From assembly GCA_003352285.1 (NCBI GenBank), contig QQVN01000005.1:534380-598379 (forward strand): DNA of 64,000 nucleotides, in the 5' to 3' direction. How positions within the stretch are numbered: the stretch's first letter is position 1; every line of letters begins with the position of its first letter. The translations under genes were made by a program, and so were the position numbers. Positions 9,271-17,692 of the stretch are shown here, one piece after another. A model generated the notes under the pieces. The model was given only the letters and a program-made list of their open reading frames with translations, had not been told where the DNA came from and ran no database searches. Origin of the DNA: Thermoproteota archaeon. GTDB lineage: Archaea > Thermoproteota > Nitrososphaeria > Nitrososphaerales > Nitrosopumilaceae.

Positions 9271-10230
9271 TTGTTAAAAAAAATCTTCTTTGTGATTCTC
9301 ATAGTCACAGCATTGATCGTAGTATCTATTCTTATAGATTCTAAAGACAATTCATATGAAATTACATATAATCCAACTTTAGATTCAATTCCAGAGAAAT
9401 GTAGCTCACTGTATGATAATGATGGTGATAGAATTCCTGAGGTTTTAATTCTTCAGCCAAATGTAGATCTATCATTTTGTTTATTGGATAATAAGAATTT
9501 ATCAAATATGGATCTAAACAACGGAAAATTTGTAAGCATTAATCTTGCAGGGTCAAATTTATCTAATTCAAATTTTAGCAACTCAGATTTTTCAGGATTA
9601 AATCCATATGGATTAAAATTAATTTCAGGGATTACTGGGCCAAATTTAAAAGGTGTTGAATTTAAAAAAGAGGATATCTTTAGAACAAATTTAATTGAAA
9701 CAAATTTTAGTCATAGTAATCTTTCAAATGCAAACTTATCTTATGCTAATTTAACTAAATCTGATCTTTCATATGCTGATTTGAGTAATTCAGTTATTTT
9801 TTATTCTGATTTACATAATGTGAATTTAACAGGTGCAATTATTGTTGACACTGATTTTTCTGGATCAGATTTAGTAAACATAGATTTCAAGGATGTTGAT
9901 TTAAAAAATGGAAATTTTTTTGGAGTTACATTTAGCGAGGTTAATTTTAAAAATGCAAATTTACAGAAGGTAAATTTTTCAAATGCATATTTAGTAAATT
10001 TAGATTTTTCTAATGCTAATCTCAGTAATGCTGATTTATCGGGAGCTGATCTTTCGGGTGCAATATTGTCAAATTCGGATCTATCAGATACTAATCTGAT
10101 AGGAGCATACTTCAGAGGAACAAATTTAGAAAATGTAATAGTGTCTCCACAAACTAAAACAGATTATTGTTTTAACTCAGATTTTTTCAATAGAGTACTT
10201 TGTAAAATTTATAGAATCATTGAAAAATAA
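9271..10230 (+). CDS. Membrane-anchored pentapeptide-repeat protein
   Basis: 319 residues. An N-terminal hydrophobic segment (about residues 4-22) after two lysines is a signal anchor or signal peptide. A calcium-site-like stretch (DNDGDRIPE) sits near residue 50. From about residue 65 to 290 there are tandem pentapeptide repeats of the A(D/N)LXX type (LSNANLSYANLTKSDLSYAD and similar), which form a right-handed quadrilateral beta-helix. The domain is predicted outside the membrane, ending in a short Cys-containing tail. No enzymatic residues can be read; such proteins usually act as binding scaffolds. The start is TTG. Confidence 0.85.
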   Translation: MLKKIFFVILIVTALIVVSILIDSKDNSYEITYNPTLDSIPEKCSSLYDNDGDRIPEVLILQPNVDLSFCLLDNKNLSNMDLNNGKFVSINLAGSNLSNSNFSNSDFSGLNPYGLKLISGITGPNLKGVEFKKEDIFRTNLIETNFSHSNLSNANLSYANLTKSDLSYADLSNSVIFYSDLHNVNLTGAIIVDTDFSGSDLVNIDFKDVDLKNGNFFGVTFSEVNFKNANLQKVNFSNAYLVNLDFSNANLSNADLSGADLSGAILSNSDLSDTNLIGAYFRGTNLENVIVSPQTKTDYCFNSDFFNRVLCKIYRIIEK

Positions 10231-10275
10231 AAATATGATATAAATTTAAAAAGAAAATCCCAAAGTATAATTCTG

Positions 10276-11235
10276 GTGACTATGTCATTAATTTATTCAA
10301 TGCTCTGGAAAATAATGATTATTTTTCTATTATTGGTTTTTTCATTTATGATAGTACTATATTCAATGGAACCAAGATTGATAGAAAGAGGACTATATCG
10401 AATTGGTATTCAGGAGAATATTTGTGAACCGTTAGATAAATCAAAAATTAAAGAAATTCCTAAGAAAATTGCTATTGTGGCAGACATCGGGACAACAGAA
10501 AATGGATTTAACACACTGGAAAATATGAAATCGATAAATCCAGAATTATTTTTATTTGTTGGAGATTTGAGTTATGAAACACCTGATCATTGGTTTAATC
10601 AAACAGGACTTATTAAAAAAGAAAAAATTAAAATTGCATTTGCTGATGAAGAGATTTCAGATAAGCAAGTTTATCTAGAGTATTATAATTTAGAAAATGT
10701 TTTTTATTCTTTTGAACTAGACTCTGTTCAATTTATTGTACTTACAATGGAGGAACCATATAATCAAAACTCCTCACAATATAATTTTCTAGTTAGTACT
10801 CTTAACCAGACAATAAATAATGAAATTCTTGAATGGAAAATAGTATTACTCCATGCACCAATATATTCTAGTAATACAGAAATTTCTCATTTGAGAGATG
10901 AACTACAACCTGTTTTTGATAAGTTTGATGTAGACCTTGTAATTCATGGAGATGTACATGGATATGAAAGAACTTTTCCACTACTGTTTGATGAAAAAAT
11001 AACTGATTTCTCAAAGTGTACTTTTGATGATCCGAAAGGAGAAATATTTATCACAGTAGGGACTGGCGGTCATAGTCACTCTCCATTCATAGAAAAGAAG
11101 GAATGGTCAATAATTCAGAATGATAATGACTATGGATTTTTAAGCATTGGGTTATACAAAAATGAAAAAACTTTGATTGGAGAGTTTATTTCAAATAACG
11201 GCAACATAGTAGACTCATTTCAAATTAGAAAATAA
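10276..11235 (+). CDS. Membrane-anchored purple-acid-phosphatase-like metallophosphoesterase with altered metal ligands
   Basis: 319 residues with a transmembrane anchor at about 13-30 and a calcineurin-like fold outside. Motifs: IVADIGTT (D70), FVGDLSYE (D97), LLHAPIYSS (H193) and HGDVHGYERTFP (H228), in the layout of purple acid phosphatases. Two normal ligand motifs are changed: where GNHE is expected there is FADEE (122-126), and the GHVH motif reads GDVH (D226). The enzyme may therefore be inactive or use a different metal set. The start is GTG, or ATG six bases later. It follows the pentapeptide gene by 45 nt on the same strand. Confidence 0.75.
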   Translation: MTMSLIYSMLWKIMIIFLLLVFSFMIVLYSMEPRLIERGLYRIGIQENICEPLDKSKIKEIPKKIAIVADIGTTENGFNTLENMKSINPELFLFVGDLSYETPDHWFNQTGLIKKEKIKIAFADEEISDKQVYLEYYNLENVFYSFELDSVQFIVLTMEEPYNQNSSQYNFLVSTLNQTINNEILEWKIVLLHAPIYSSNTEISHLRDELQPVFDKFDVDLVIHGDVHGYERTFPLLFDEKITDFSKCTFDDPKGEIFITVGTGGHSHSPFIEKKEWSIIQNDNDYGFLSIGLYKNEKTLIGEFISNNGNIVDSFQIRK

Positions 11236-11247
11236 TTCTAAATTAAT

Positions 11248-12723
11248 TCAAATTCTGAAATAAATGAAATCTTCAGAATTACCATCAAAGAAGAAAACTA
11301 TGGTTAGTAAAATTACAAAAATCATTATTGTCCAATGCAGGTGTTTTAACTTTGAAAAATACTCTATCATATTCGGTTTTTTATATGAAATATAATGTAG
11401 AACTATAAATAATGATATTAAAGCAATTGGAAGTTTATGATTCAATACAAATGGAATAATTTCATTAATTTGAATATCTACAAGAATAAATTTTTCCATG
11501 GAATATAACATGTCATTAGTATCGGATACTCGGAATGGTATCCATGCAAAAAATACTAAAATTTGAGTACCTAAAATAGCACCGATTTTTCCAATTTTCG
11601 ATTTGAAGAATTTGTTGTTTCTAAGAAGTGGGAATTTTTTTCGCAATATGGTATCTATTGAAACATAAAGTCCATGTAAAATCCCAAATAAAATAAAATT
11701 CCATCCTGCCCCATGCCATATTCCTAATATAAAAAAAGACAAAATCAGGGAGAAAAAAATTACTCCTGTAGAATTTCTCCTATGAAACACTAGTGGGTAG
11801 TAGACATAATCCCGTACCCAAGTAGATAATGATATGTGCCACCTTCTCCAGAAATCAGATGGAGACGTAGCAAAATATGGCTTGTTAAAATTTATTGGAA
11901 GTTTAAATCCTAGAATCAGAGCAGCGCCTATTGCAATGTCAGTATATCCTGAAAAATCCCCATAGATTTGAATTCCAAATCCTATTGTTCCCATAATTAT
12001 TGCAAATGAATCAAGACCAACTGGATTTGCAAAGATTTCATTTACAAATGGAGCAATGTTATCCGCAAAGAACATCTTTTTGAGAAATCCAAATGCCATC
12101 AGAGTTGTTCCTAACTTGAGATTTGAATTGTTGATGATAATTTGACGTAATCTTTCACCAGTCTCAAAATTTTCAATCTTTTCTCGTAATTGTGGTAGGA
12201 AATCTTTTGCCCTGACAATAGGTCCTGCCACAAGCTGAGGGAAAAAGGACACAAACAAAGCAAACTCCCAGAATGATTTTGATGGTGTTAGATTTCCACG
12301 ATAAATATCAACAGAATAGCTTATGGTTTGAAATGTGTAAAATGAGATGCCTATGGGCCATACTAAATTCAGCAGAGGAATCTCATTAGACAGATTAAAG
12401 TAATTACCCATTATATTAAATTGCAAGATTGCAAAATCAGCATATTTAAAAAATCCTAATAATCCTAGATTTCCTGCTAGGCTAATTATAAGAAGAATTT
12501 TCTTTCTTGAAACATTAGATGTTTTCCATATTGCTTTTCCAACATAAAAGTCAAGTAATGTAGAAGCAATTAAGATAGTAATAAGATAGTTACTCGAATA
12601 ATAAAAGAAAAATAAACTTACTCCTAAAAGAAAAAAATGATGAAACTGACGATTTTTAATTATACTTATTGTGGTTAAAACCACAACAAAAAATAACACA
12701 AATTCAAGTGTAGTAAATAACAT
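11248..12723 (-). CDS. MBOAT-family membrane O-acyltransferase (AlgI/DltB-like)
   Basis: 491 residues with about ten or more hydrophobic segments. The MBOAT signature is clear: DFSGYTDIAIG (256-266), FWRRWHISLSTWVRDYVYYPL (from 291, with H296) and the catalytic His in GIWHGAGW (H337). AlgI and DltB relatives move acyl groups across the membrane to decorate polysaccharides or teichoic acids outside the cell. Its start overlaps the stop of the upstream SGNH gene (TAATG), showing translational coupling. The pair probably O-acetylates a surface glycan; this is inferred from the family and from position. Confidence 0.92.
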   Translation of the reverse strand: MLFTTLEFVLFFVVVLTTISIIKNRQFHHFFLLGVSLFFFYYSSNYLITILIASTLLDFYVGKAIWKTSNVSRKKILLIISLAGNLGLLGFFKYADFAILQFNIMGNYFNLSNEIPLLNLVWPIGISFYTFQTISYSVDIYRGNLTPSKSFWEFALFVSFFPQLVAGPIVRAKDFLPQLREKIENFETGERLRQIIINNSNLKLGTTLMAFGFLKKMFFADNIAPFVNEIFANPVGLDSFAIIMGTIGFGIQIYGDFSGYTDIAIGAALILGFKLPINFNKPYFATSPSDFWRRWHISLSTWVRDYVYYPLVFHRRNSTGVIFFSLILSFFILGIWHGAGWNFILFGILHGLYVSIDTILRKKFPLLRNNKFFKSKIGKIGAILGTQILVFFAWIPFRVSDTNDMLYSMEKFILVDIQINEIIPFVLNHKLPIALISLFIVLHYISYKKPNMIEYFSKLKHLHWTIMIFVILLTIVFFFDGNSEDFIYFRI

Positions 12724-13679
12724 TACTCTTGAATCTCCTGTATTATCATATTTGCAATATCTTGGCTTACGATTATTGCATTTTTATTATATGAAATATG
12801 TGTTGGATTCATCCATATTGAAAGCTCTTCATATTTCTCAGTAAAATCATAAACATCTACATTAAACTCATTTGATATTTCATCGAGAATCATATTAAAT
12901 GTGGTAATTTCATTTTTATCTATTAAATTCAAGTAGTGATGATTTAACGGAGTGGTAAAAATTACTACTTTGACATTGTTATCTTGAAGTTTTTGAATGA
13001 TATTTTTGAATACATTTACTTGATTGTTATGAGTAGGATCCCCAATTTTGTATTCATCAATTGTAATTAGAGCATCATCTCTTAACAGAGATTCTTCGTT
13101 AGAAATTAGAGTTTGAGGCCTCTCATACCAGAAAAAAGGAGCATAAGCATCATACATTTTATCATCTATACTCATGGAAGGAATATCTAGAAAACTTCTA
13201 ATTATCTGGAGAGTATTAAATTTTGGATTGATAGATTCAAAACCAAATTTTTCTGGCGACAAAATTTCAGAAAATCCATTCTGAAAATTAAGGATTATGT
13301 TTTGATTAGATTCAGAATTTTGTTTAAATTCTCTATGAGATATACCGTAAAAAACTATTGTCGGATTAAATTCCAATATTTTATCTAAGTATGGTTCTCT
13401 ACGTTGAGGATTATCTTTGAAATGAGCTAGATTATACACTTCATAATTAGAAAACCTGCTAGAGATTTCTTCATTGATAAAAGTAGAATTTAATTGACCT
13501 ACATGACTAGTACCAATTATAAAAACTAGATTATGGTTTTCTGGAAATTTTTTAGAATAAAACGGATGGTTTTGTTCATTTACAGAAGTTGGATCATTAA
13601 CAATATATTGTAAAAAAAACATTAATGAAAAAACAATTATGAAAACGATCAATAAAGAAATTGCTATTTTAGTATTCAA
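12723..13679 (-). CDS. Membrane-anchored SGNH-hydrolase-like partner of the MBOAT protein
   Basis: 318 residues. An N-terminal transmembrane helix (about 5-25) is followed by an extracytoplasmic domain. The motif FIIGTSHVGQLN (54-64) places a Ser at the nucleophile position of SGNH/GDSL-type proteins (GTSH instead of GDSx). Near the C-terminus, WMNPTHIS gives the expected His two to three residues after an Asp or Asn. This layout resembles AlgJ/AlgX and DltD, which finish the transfer of the acyl group started by the MBOAT protein. It is first in a two-gene operon, coupled to the MBOAT gene by a TAATG overlap. Confidence 0.75.
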   Translation of the reverse strand: MNTKIAISLLIVFIIVFSLMFFLQYIVNDPTSVNEQNHPFYSKKFPENHNLVFIIGTSHVGQLNSTFINEEISSRFSNYEVYNLAHFKDNPQRREPYLDKILEFNPTIVFYGISHREFKQNSESNQNIILNFQNGFSEILSPEKFGFESINPKFNTLQIIRSFLDIPSMSIDDKMYDAYAPFFWYERPQTLISNEESLLRDDALITIDEYKIGDPTHNNQVNVFKNIIQKLQDNNVKVVIFTTPLNHHYLNLIDKNEITTFNMILDEISNEFNVDVYDFTEKYEELSIWMNPTHISYNKNAIIVSQDIANMIIQEIQE

Positions 13680-13783
13680 TTAAAATTTATGTCTTTATTT
13701 GATAATAAATTGTTGTGCATATTTACCTTTGACAAAGAAGGTGAAGTATTTTGGAGAGTTTTTACAATGTTATCCTGAAAGCA

Positions 13784-14275
13784 TTATTTAACTAACTTTT
13801 TCATATAGTCTAAATCCAATTTATTATCAAGTGAACGAGATTTCAGGAACTCATCTATTTCTTTTTTCTTTTCGAGTATATTTTTTATTTCTGCTTCTGA
13901 TAACTTTTCATTATTTGACAACTTCAAAATTAATTCCAGTAAGGTGATATTCAATCCCAAGGTCATTTCAGCATTTGAAAGCATACGTCTAGCATAGGGA
14001 TTGCTTTCCCAAGAAACGGTAGCTTCGGCCTTAAAGGCAGATGTTCTTTTATAATGAGCATATCCTATTGCTACCAATAAAGGAACACCTATTCCCGCTA
14101 CTGCTAAAATATAGGATTCAAAAGTAGGGAAAAATTGTTGCAAAATAGGATAATTCTCGATTGCCAAATAATATGTGACTGTAAGTGTATTGATTGCTGC
14201 AAAAATAAAGGCAAAGTAAACACTCCAACCTTGCCTAAAATAAAACCAAAATCTAAAACCTAAATTTCTAGCCAA
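13784..14275 (-). CDS. Small two-helix membrane protein of unknown function
   Basis: 163 residues. Two hydrophobic segments (about 17-37 and 50-70) flank a short loop, followed by a soluble tail with many charged residues and a predicted coiled coil (about 120-163, LSEAEIKNILEKKKEIDEFL). The N-terminus is aromatic and basic (RFWFYFRQGW). I do not recognise the family. It is a single gene, divergent from the GT4 gene at 14397 across a 121-nt AT-rich region that must hold both promoters. The soluble tail is predicted cytoplasmic. Confidence 0.7.
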   Translation of the reverse strand: MARNLGFRFWFYFRQGWSVYFAFIFAAINTLTVTYYLAIENYPILQQFFPTFESYILAVAGIGVPLLVAIGYAHYKRTSAFKAEATVSWESNPYARRMLSNAEMTLGLNITLLELILKLSNNEKLSEAEIKNILEKKKEIDEFLKSRSLDNKLDLDYMKKLVK

Positions 14276-14396
14276 TGTTTGTATCCACTTCCATATTTCA
14301 AATCACAAACTAGCTAAATATAGTTTAATTGTGAAATTATATTATTGTTAATTAAAAATTAAAAGACTTTAAGATAGTAAAAAACGTTTTATTTTT

Positions 14397-15452
14397 ATGA
14401 GGGTATTAATTGCGGCCGATAAATCTAGGTTTTTTGATCTTAGACAATTTGGCAATGAATTACTCAGAAATGAGATTGATTACAAGATTGTTGATGATCT
14501 TGAAATTTATGATGATTCAATTTCTGGAAAGAAGTTTTTAAGATGGTTTAAGACACCGAAAAAGTTTACTGAAATAATCAATGAGTATAAACCAGATTTT
14601 GTTTTCACAGAACGTGTAAGTCATTTTTCATCACTTGTCATAGATTCCGATATACCACTTTTGATTTTTTTAAGAGGAGATTATTGGAGTGAAAGTAAGA
14701 TATCAAAACAAACATTGAATAAAACCCCAAATAAAAAACTAGAAATCATAATAAAGGATCAAATTGCCAAAAAATGTTTTGAAAGATCTACTATGATTCT
14801 ACCTATTTGTAAGCATTTGAATGATATTGTAAAAATTAAATATCCTAGAAAAAAAACCAAAATTCTTTATCAAGGGATTGAATCAAAAGATTGGTTTCCA
14901 ACAAATAGCTCTTTTTTAAAACATCCTTGTGTAGGGTTGTTACAAAATGCAAATATTTGGGGTAAAACAAAAGAGATGCTAACTCTGAAAAATGTTTTAG
15001 AGGAATTACCTCATGTAACATTTTACTGGGCAGGAGATGGACCATACAAAGATGAAGTGTTATCAGTGTTAGGAAAATATGATAACTTCAAATGGCTTGG
15101 ATCATTGGAATATCCAGATAAGGTAAGAGATTTTCTAGATGAAATTGATATTTATTTACTAGTAACGGGATTAGATATGTTTCCGCATTCAATTCAAGAA
15201 GCATCGCTAATGAAAAAACCAATCATTGCTACAAACATAGGTGGAATTTCTGAAATTATTCAAAATGACAAATCAGGATTTCTAGTTAGTAACAATCCTG
15301 AAGAAATTCGAAAGAAAATAACAATACTTTTACAAGAAAAAGATAAATCTTCAGAAATGGCTTGTTCGGCTTATCATTATGTGAAAAAAAATTTTAGTTG
15401 GGAAAAGATTGCAAAAGAATTTTCAGAAACGTTAAAAAATTTAAAAAATTAA
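14397..15452 (+). CDS. GT4-family glycosyltransferase (copy 1)
   Basis: 351 residues. A GT-B enzyme of the GT4 type: N-terminal acceptor domain (RVLIAADKSRFFDLRQFG), then the donor domain with FYWAGDGPYKDE, FKWLGSLEYPDKV and the sugar-nucleotide site SIQEASLMKKPIIATNIGGISEII. It moves a sugar to a lipid-linked or protein-linked acceptor with retention. Bases 14958-15109 are identical to 17183-17334 in the paralogue at 16625, while flanking parts are diverged. It ends exactly where the converging methyltransferase gene ends (TAA then TTA). Confidence 0.9.
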   Translation: MRVLIAADKSRFFDLRQFGNELLRNEIDYKIVDDLEIYDDSISGKKFLRWFKTPKKFTEIINEYKPDFVFTERVSHFSSLVIDSDIPLLIFLRGDYWSESKISKQTLNKTPNKKLEIIIKDQIAKKCFERSTMILPICKHLNDIVKIKYPRKKTKILYQGIESKDWFPTNSSFLKHPCVGLLQNANIWGKTKEMLTLKNVLEELPHVTFYWAGDGPYKDEVLSVLGKYDNFKWLGSLEYPDKVRDFLDEIDIYLLVTGLDMFPHSIQEASLMKKPIIATNIGGISEIIQNDKSGFLVSNNPEEIRKKITILLQEKDKSSEMACSAYHYVKKNFSWEKIAKEFSETLKNLKN

Positions 15453-16496
15453 TTATTTTTTTCCTGTAACGCTTATTCCGCTCTCAATTTCTTTAAAGTG
15501 ATTAATTCTAATTTTTGTATCTTTAAACCATTTTTTAACTTCGTTTGGGGTGTGGCGAAAAGCAAATTTGGGATAATACCAATCAAAGTTCACACCAACA
15601 CTTCTTTCAAAATCGTCATTTTCATCCCAAAAGCATTTTAAAAAATGCCAGTAAACAAATCTCTGTACATCATAGGTTCCAGCCTTGACTCCAAGGAGTG
15701 GAATGTTACGTGGTATAGTAATTTTCTTTTTTAGTTTTGATAGACTTTTTCCCAGAACAGCCATGTCTTTTGAAAATTCCACGCACTCAGAAATAGACAT
15801 TTTAACAGTTTTTTTTCTTATGAAATCATCTACGTATTCCCTTACAGGTGCTTTTTTATTGTAAACATAAATGGAGATATGACCATCTTTTTGAAGAAAT
15901 TTGGTAAGATACTTGAATGATGTGGCAGTGTTTTTTGTGTGATGTAAGACTTGATCTGAATAAACATAGTCAAAAAACTTTTTTGCAAAAGGTAATTGCC
16001 TAAGATCAGCCTGTAGGAAATGAATATTTTTAATATTTCCATATTTTTTATACGCAAAATCTATGCTTTCACTTGCATCAAGTGCAAAAACTTGGGCATT
16101 AGGATTTGCAGATAATAGTTTTGCGCTGTTTCCAATTCCGGTACCGGCATCTAAAATTTTATTTTTTGTTTTTAAAAATTTTGTAAAATTTCCAAGAGTT
16201 TTCCAACCAAATCTTTCCAGAAACCATTTTTGTTGGAATAATATCCAGTCTTTTGCTTGATGATTTTTATGGTGAGTCCTCCATTTTGCAGAAAAAGCTT
16301 CTTCAGTTCTTACAAAATCCTTAGTTTGATCAGTAACAAATCTGGGAATTCCACCTTTTATGATAAAATCCTCATTACAGTGAGTACAAAGAATTTTTCC
16401 TGAGATAATTTCATCCTTAATTTTTTTATGAATTTTTATCGTAGTTGGTCTACGGCAAGTTGGACAAACAAGATATTGGATGAGTGACATTTTCAT
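15453..16496 (-). CDS. SAM-dependent methyltransferase with N-terminal Trm112-like zinc ribbon
   Basis: 347 residues. The first 55 residues form a Trm112-like zinc ribbon (LVCPTCRRPT and ILCTHCNEDFIIKGGIPRFV, giving two CxxC knuckles). A class I methyltransferase follows: ILDAGTGIGNSAKLL (motif I), VFALDASES, LRQLPFAKKFFDYVYSDQVLHH (motif II) and FLQKDGHISIYVYN. The C-terminal third (from about 235) is a family-specific extension with many aromatic residues. The substrate is unknown. It lies between two GT4 paralogues, so a glycan intermediate is plausible. A dual ATG at the start (MKMS) leaves 6 nt of uncertainty. Confidence 0.82.
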   Translation of the reverse strand: MKMSLIQYLVCPTCRRPTTIKIHKKIKDEIISGKILCTHCNEDFIIKGGIPRFVTDQTKDFVRTEEAFSAKWRTHHKNHQAKDWILFQQKWFLERFGWKTLGNFTKFLKTKNKILDAGTGIGNSAKLLSANPNAQVFALDASESIDFAYKKYGNIKNIHFLQADLRQLPFAKKFFDYVYSDQVLHHTKNTATSFKYLTKFLQKDGHISIYVYNKKAPVREYVDDFIRKKTVKMSISECVEFSKDMAVLGKSLSKLKKKITIPRNIPLLGVKAGTYDVQRFVYWHFLKCFWDENDDFERSVGVNFDWYYPKFAFRHTPNEVKKWFKDTKIRINHFKEIESGISVTGKK

Positions 16497-16624
16497 AATC
16501 TAAATGAAAAAAATCAGGCCCATAAAAACTAGTAGGAATTAATTTTACACATTAACTCAATAAAAAATAATCAAAATCACAATAGTACTTAAAACAGGGA
16601 GTAAATCATTCAGGTTATTCAAAA

Positions 16625-17677
16625 TTGAAGATACTTATTGGCGGAGCAAGTTCAAAGTTCTTTCATCTTAAAGAATTTGGAGATGAGTTAGTAAAACACA
16701 ATATAGAGTATAGACTAGTCACAGATTCTGAAATTTATGATGGTTATCCAAGTAGAAAGTTTTCTCACTGGTTTCAAACAAGAAAAAAATTCAAAAATCT
16801 TGTAGCAGATTTTAAACCAGATGCAGTATTTATTGATAGGCAGCGACATTTTGGTATCGCAGTTGTTAAAGAGAACATACCATTGTTGGTACATCTTCGC
16901 GGGGATTTTTGGAAGGAGATGGATTGGGCAAGTCAAACATTATACAAGTCGTTCCCAAAGAATCTAGCATTACATCAATGGAAGAAGATTGCACATGAGT
17001 GTTTTACAAATTCATCGCTAATTTTACCAATTTGCAAGCATCTTGAGAATAGAGTAAAAGAATACTATCCACAAAAAGATACAGCAGTATTTTATCAAGG
17101 GATTAATTCAGCAAGATGGTATCAAGAAAAAGGACTTGAACTAAAGCACCCATGTGTAGGATTACTTCAAGGAGCAGTGATCTGGGGTAAAACAAAAGAG
17201 ATGCTAACTCTGAAAAATGTTTTAGAGGAATTACCTCATGTAACATTTTACTGGGCAGGAGATGGACCATACAAAGATGAAGTGTTATCAGTGTTAGGAA
17301 AATATGATAACTTCAAATGGCTTGGATCATTGGATTATCCAGATAAAGTAAGACAATTTTTAACAGAGATTGATATTTACGCATTAATCAGCGGAATAGA
17401 CATGTCTCCTTTGACATTATTAGAAGCTCAGCTAATGACAAAACCAGTCATTGCAACCAATGTTGGAGGCATACCAGAGTTGATGAATGATAGTCATACT
17501 GGATTTTTAATTAACAAAGGAAGTAGCAAAGACATAATTGATAAAATTTCTATCTTCTTAAACGACCAAAAAACTTCCATGAAAATGGGACAAAGTGGAA
17601 AAAAGTTTGTAGAAGAAAAATTTTCTTGGGATAAAATTACGCGTGACTTTATTGATAATGTCAAAAAAGTAATTTAA
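16625..17677 (+). CDS. GT4-family glycosyltransferase (copy 2)
   Basis: 350 residues, paralogue of the gene at 14397 with the same architecture. Donor-domain motifs: FYWAGDGPYKDE, FKWLGSLDYPDKV, TLLEAQLMTKPVIATNVGGIPELM. The N-terminal acceptor domains are diverged (KILIGGASSKFFHLKEFG here), which suggests different acceptors. A 152-bp stretch (17183-17334) is base-for-base identical to the other copy, including synonymous sites. The start is TTG. The two copies flank a methyltransferase gene on the opposite strand. The gap 16497-16624 is AT-rich and holds divergent promoters. Confidence 0.9.
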   Translation: MKILIGGASSKFFHLKEFGDELVKHNIEYRLVTDSEIYDGYPSRKFSHWFQTRKKFKNLVADFKPDAVFIDRQRHFGIAVVKENIPLLVHLRGDFWKEMDWASQTLYKSFPKNLALHQWKKIAHECFTNSSLILPICKHLENRVKEYYPQKDTAVFYQGINSARWYQEKGLELKHPCVGLLQGAVIWGKTKEMLTLKNVLEELPHVTFYWAGDGPYKDEVLSVLGKYDNFKWLGSLDYPDKVRQFLTEIDIYALISGIDMSPLTLLEAQLMTKPVIATNVGGIPELMNDSHTGFLINKGSSKDIIDKISIFLNDQKTSMKMGQSGKKFVEEKFSWDKITRDFIDNVKKVI

Positions 17678-17692
17678 AAAAGCACTATAGAA

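Noticed and set aside
9271-10230. Periodic DNA repeats that could suggest a repeat array or CRISPR
   Set aside because: The periodicity is the 15-bp coding period of pentapeptide repeats, with drifting sequence and no spacers.
13680-13783. Possible small RNA or hairpin (ACCTTT...AAGGT) between the SGNH gene and the two-helix protein gene
   Set aside because: Pairing is short with an internal mismatch and no box motifs; it is ordinary intergenic DNA.
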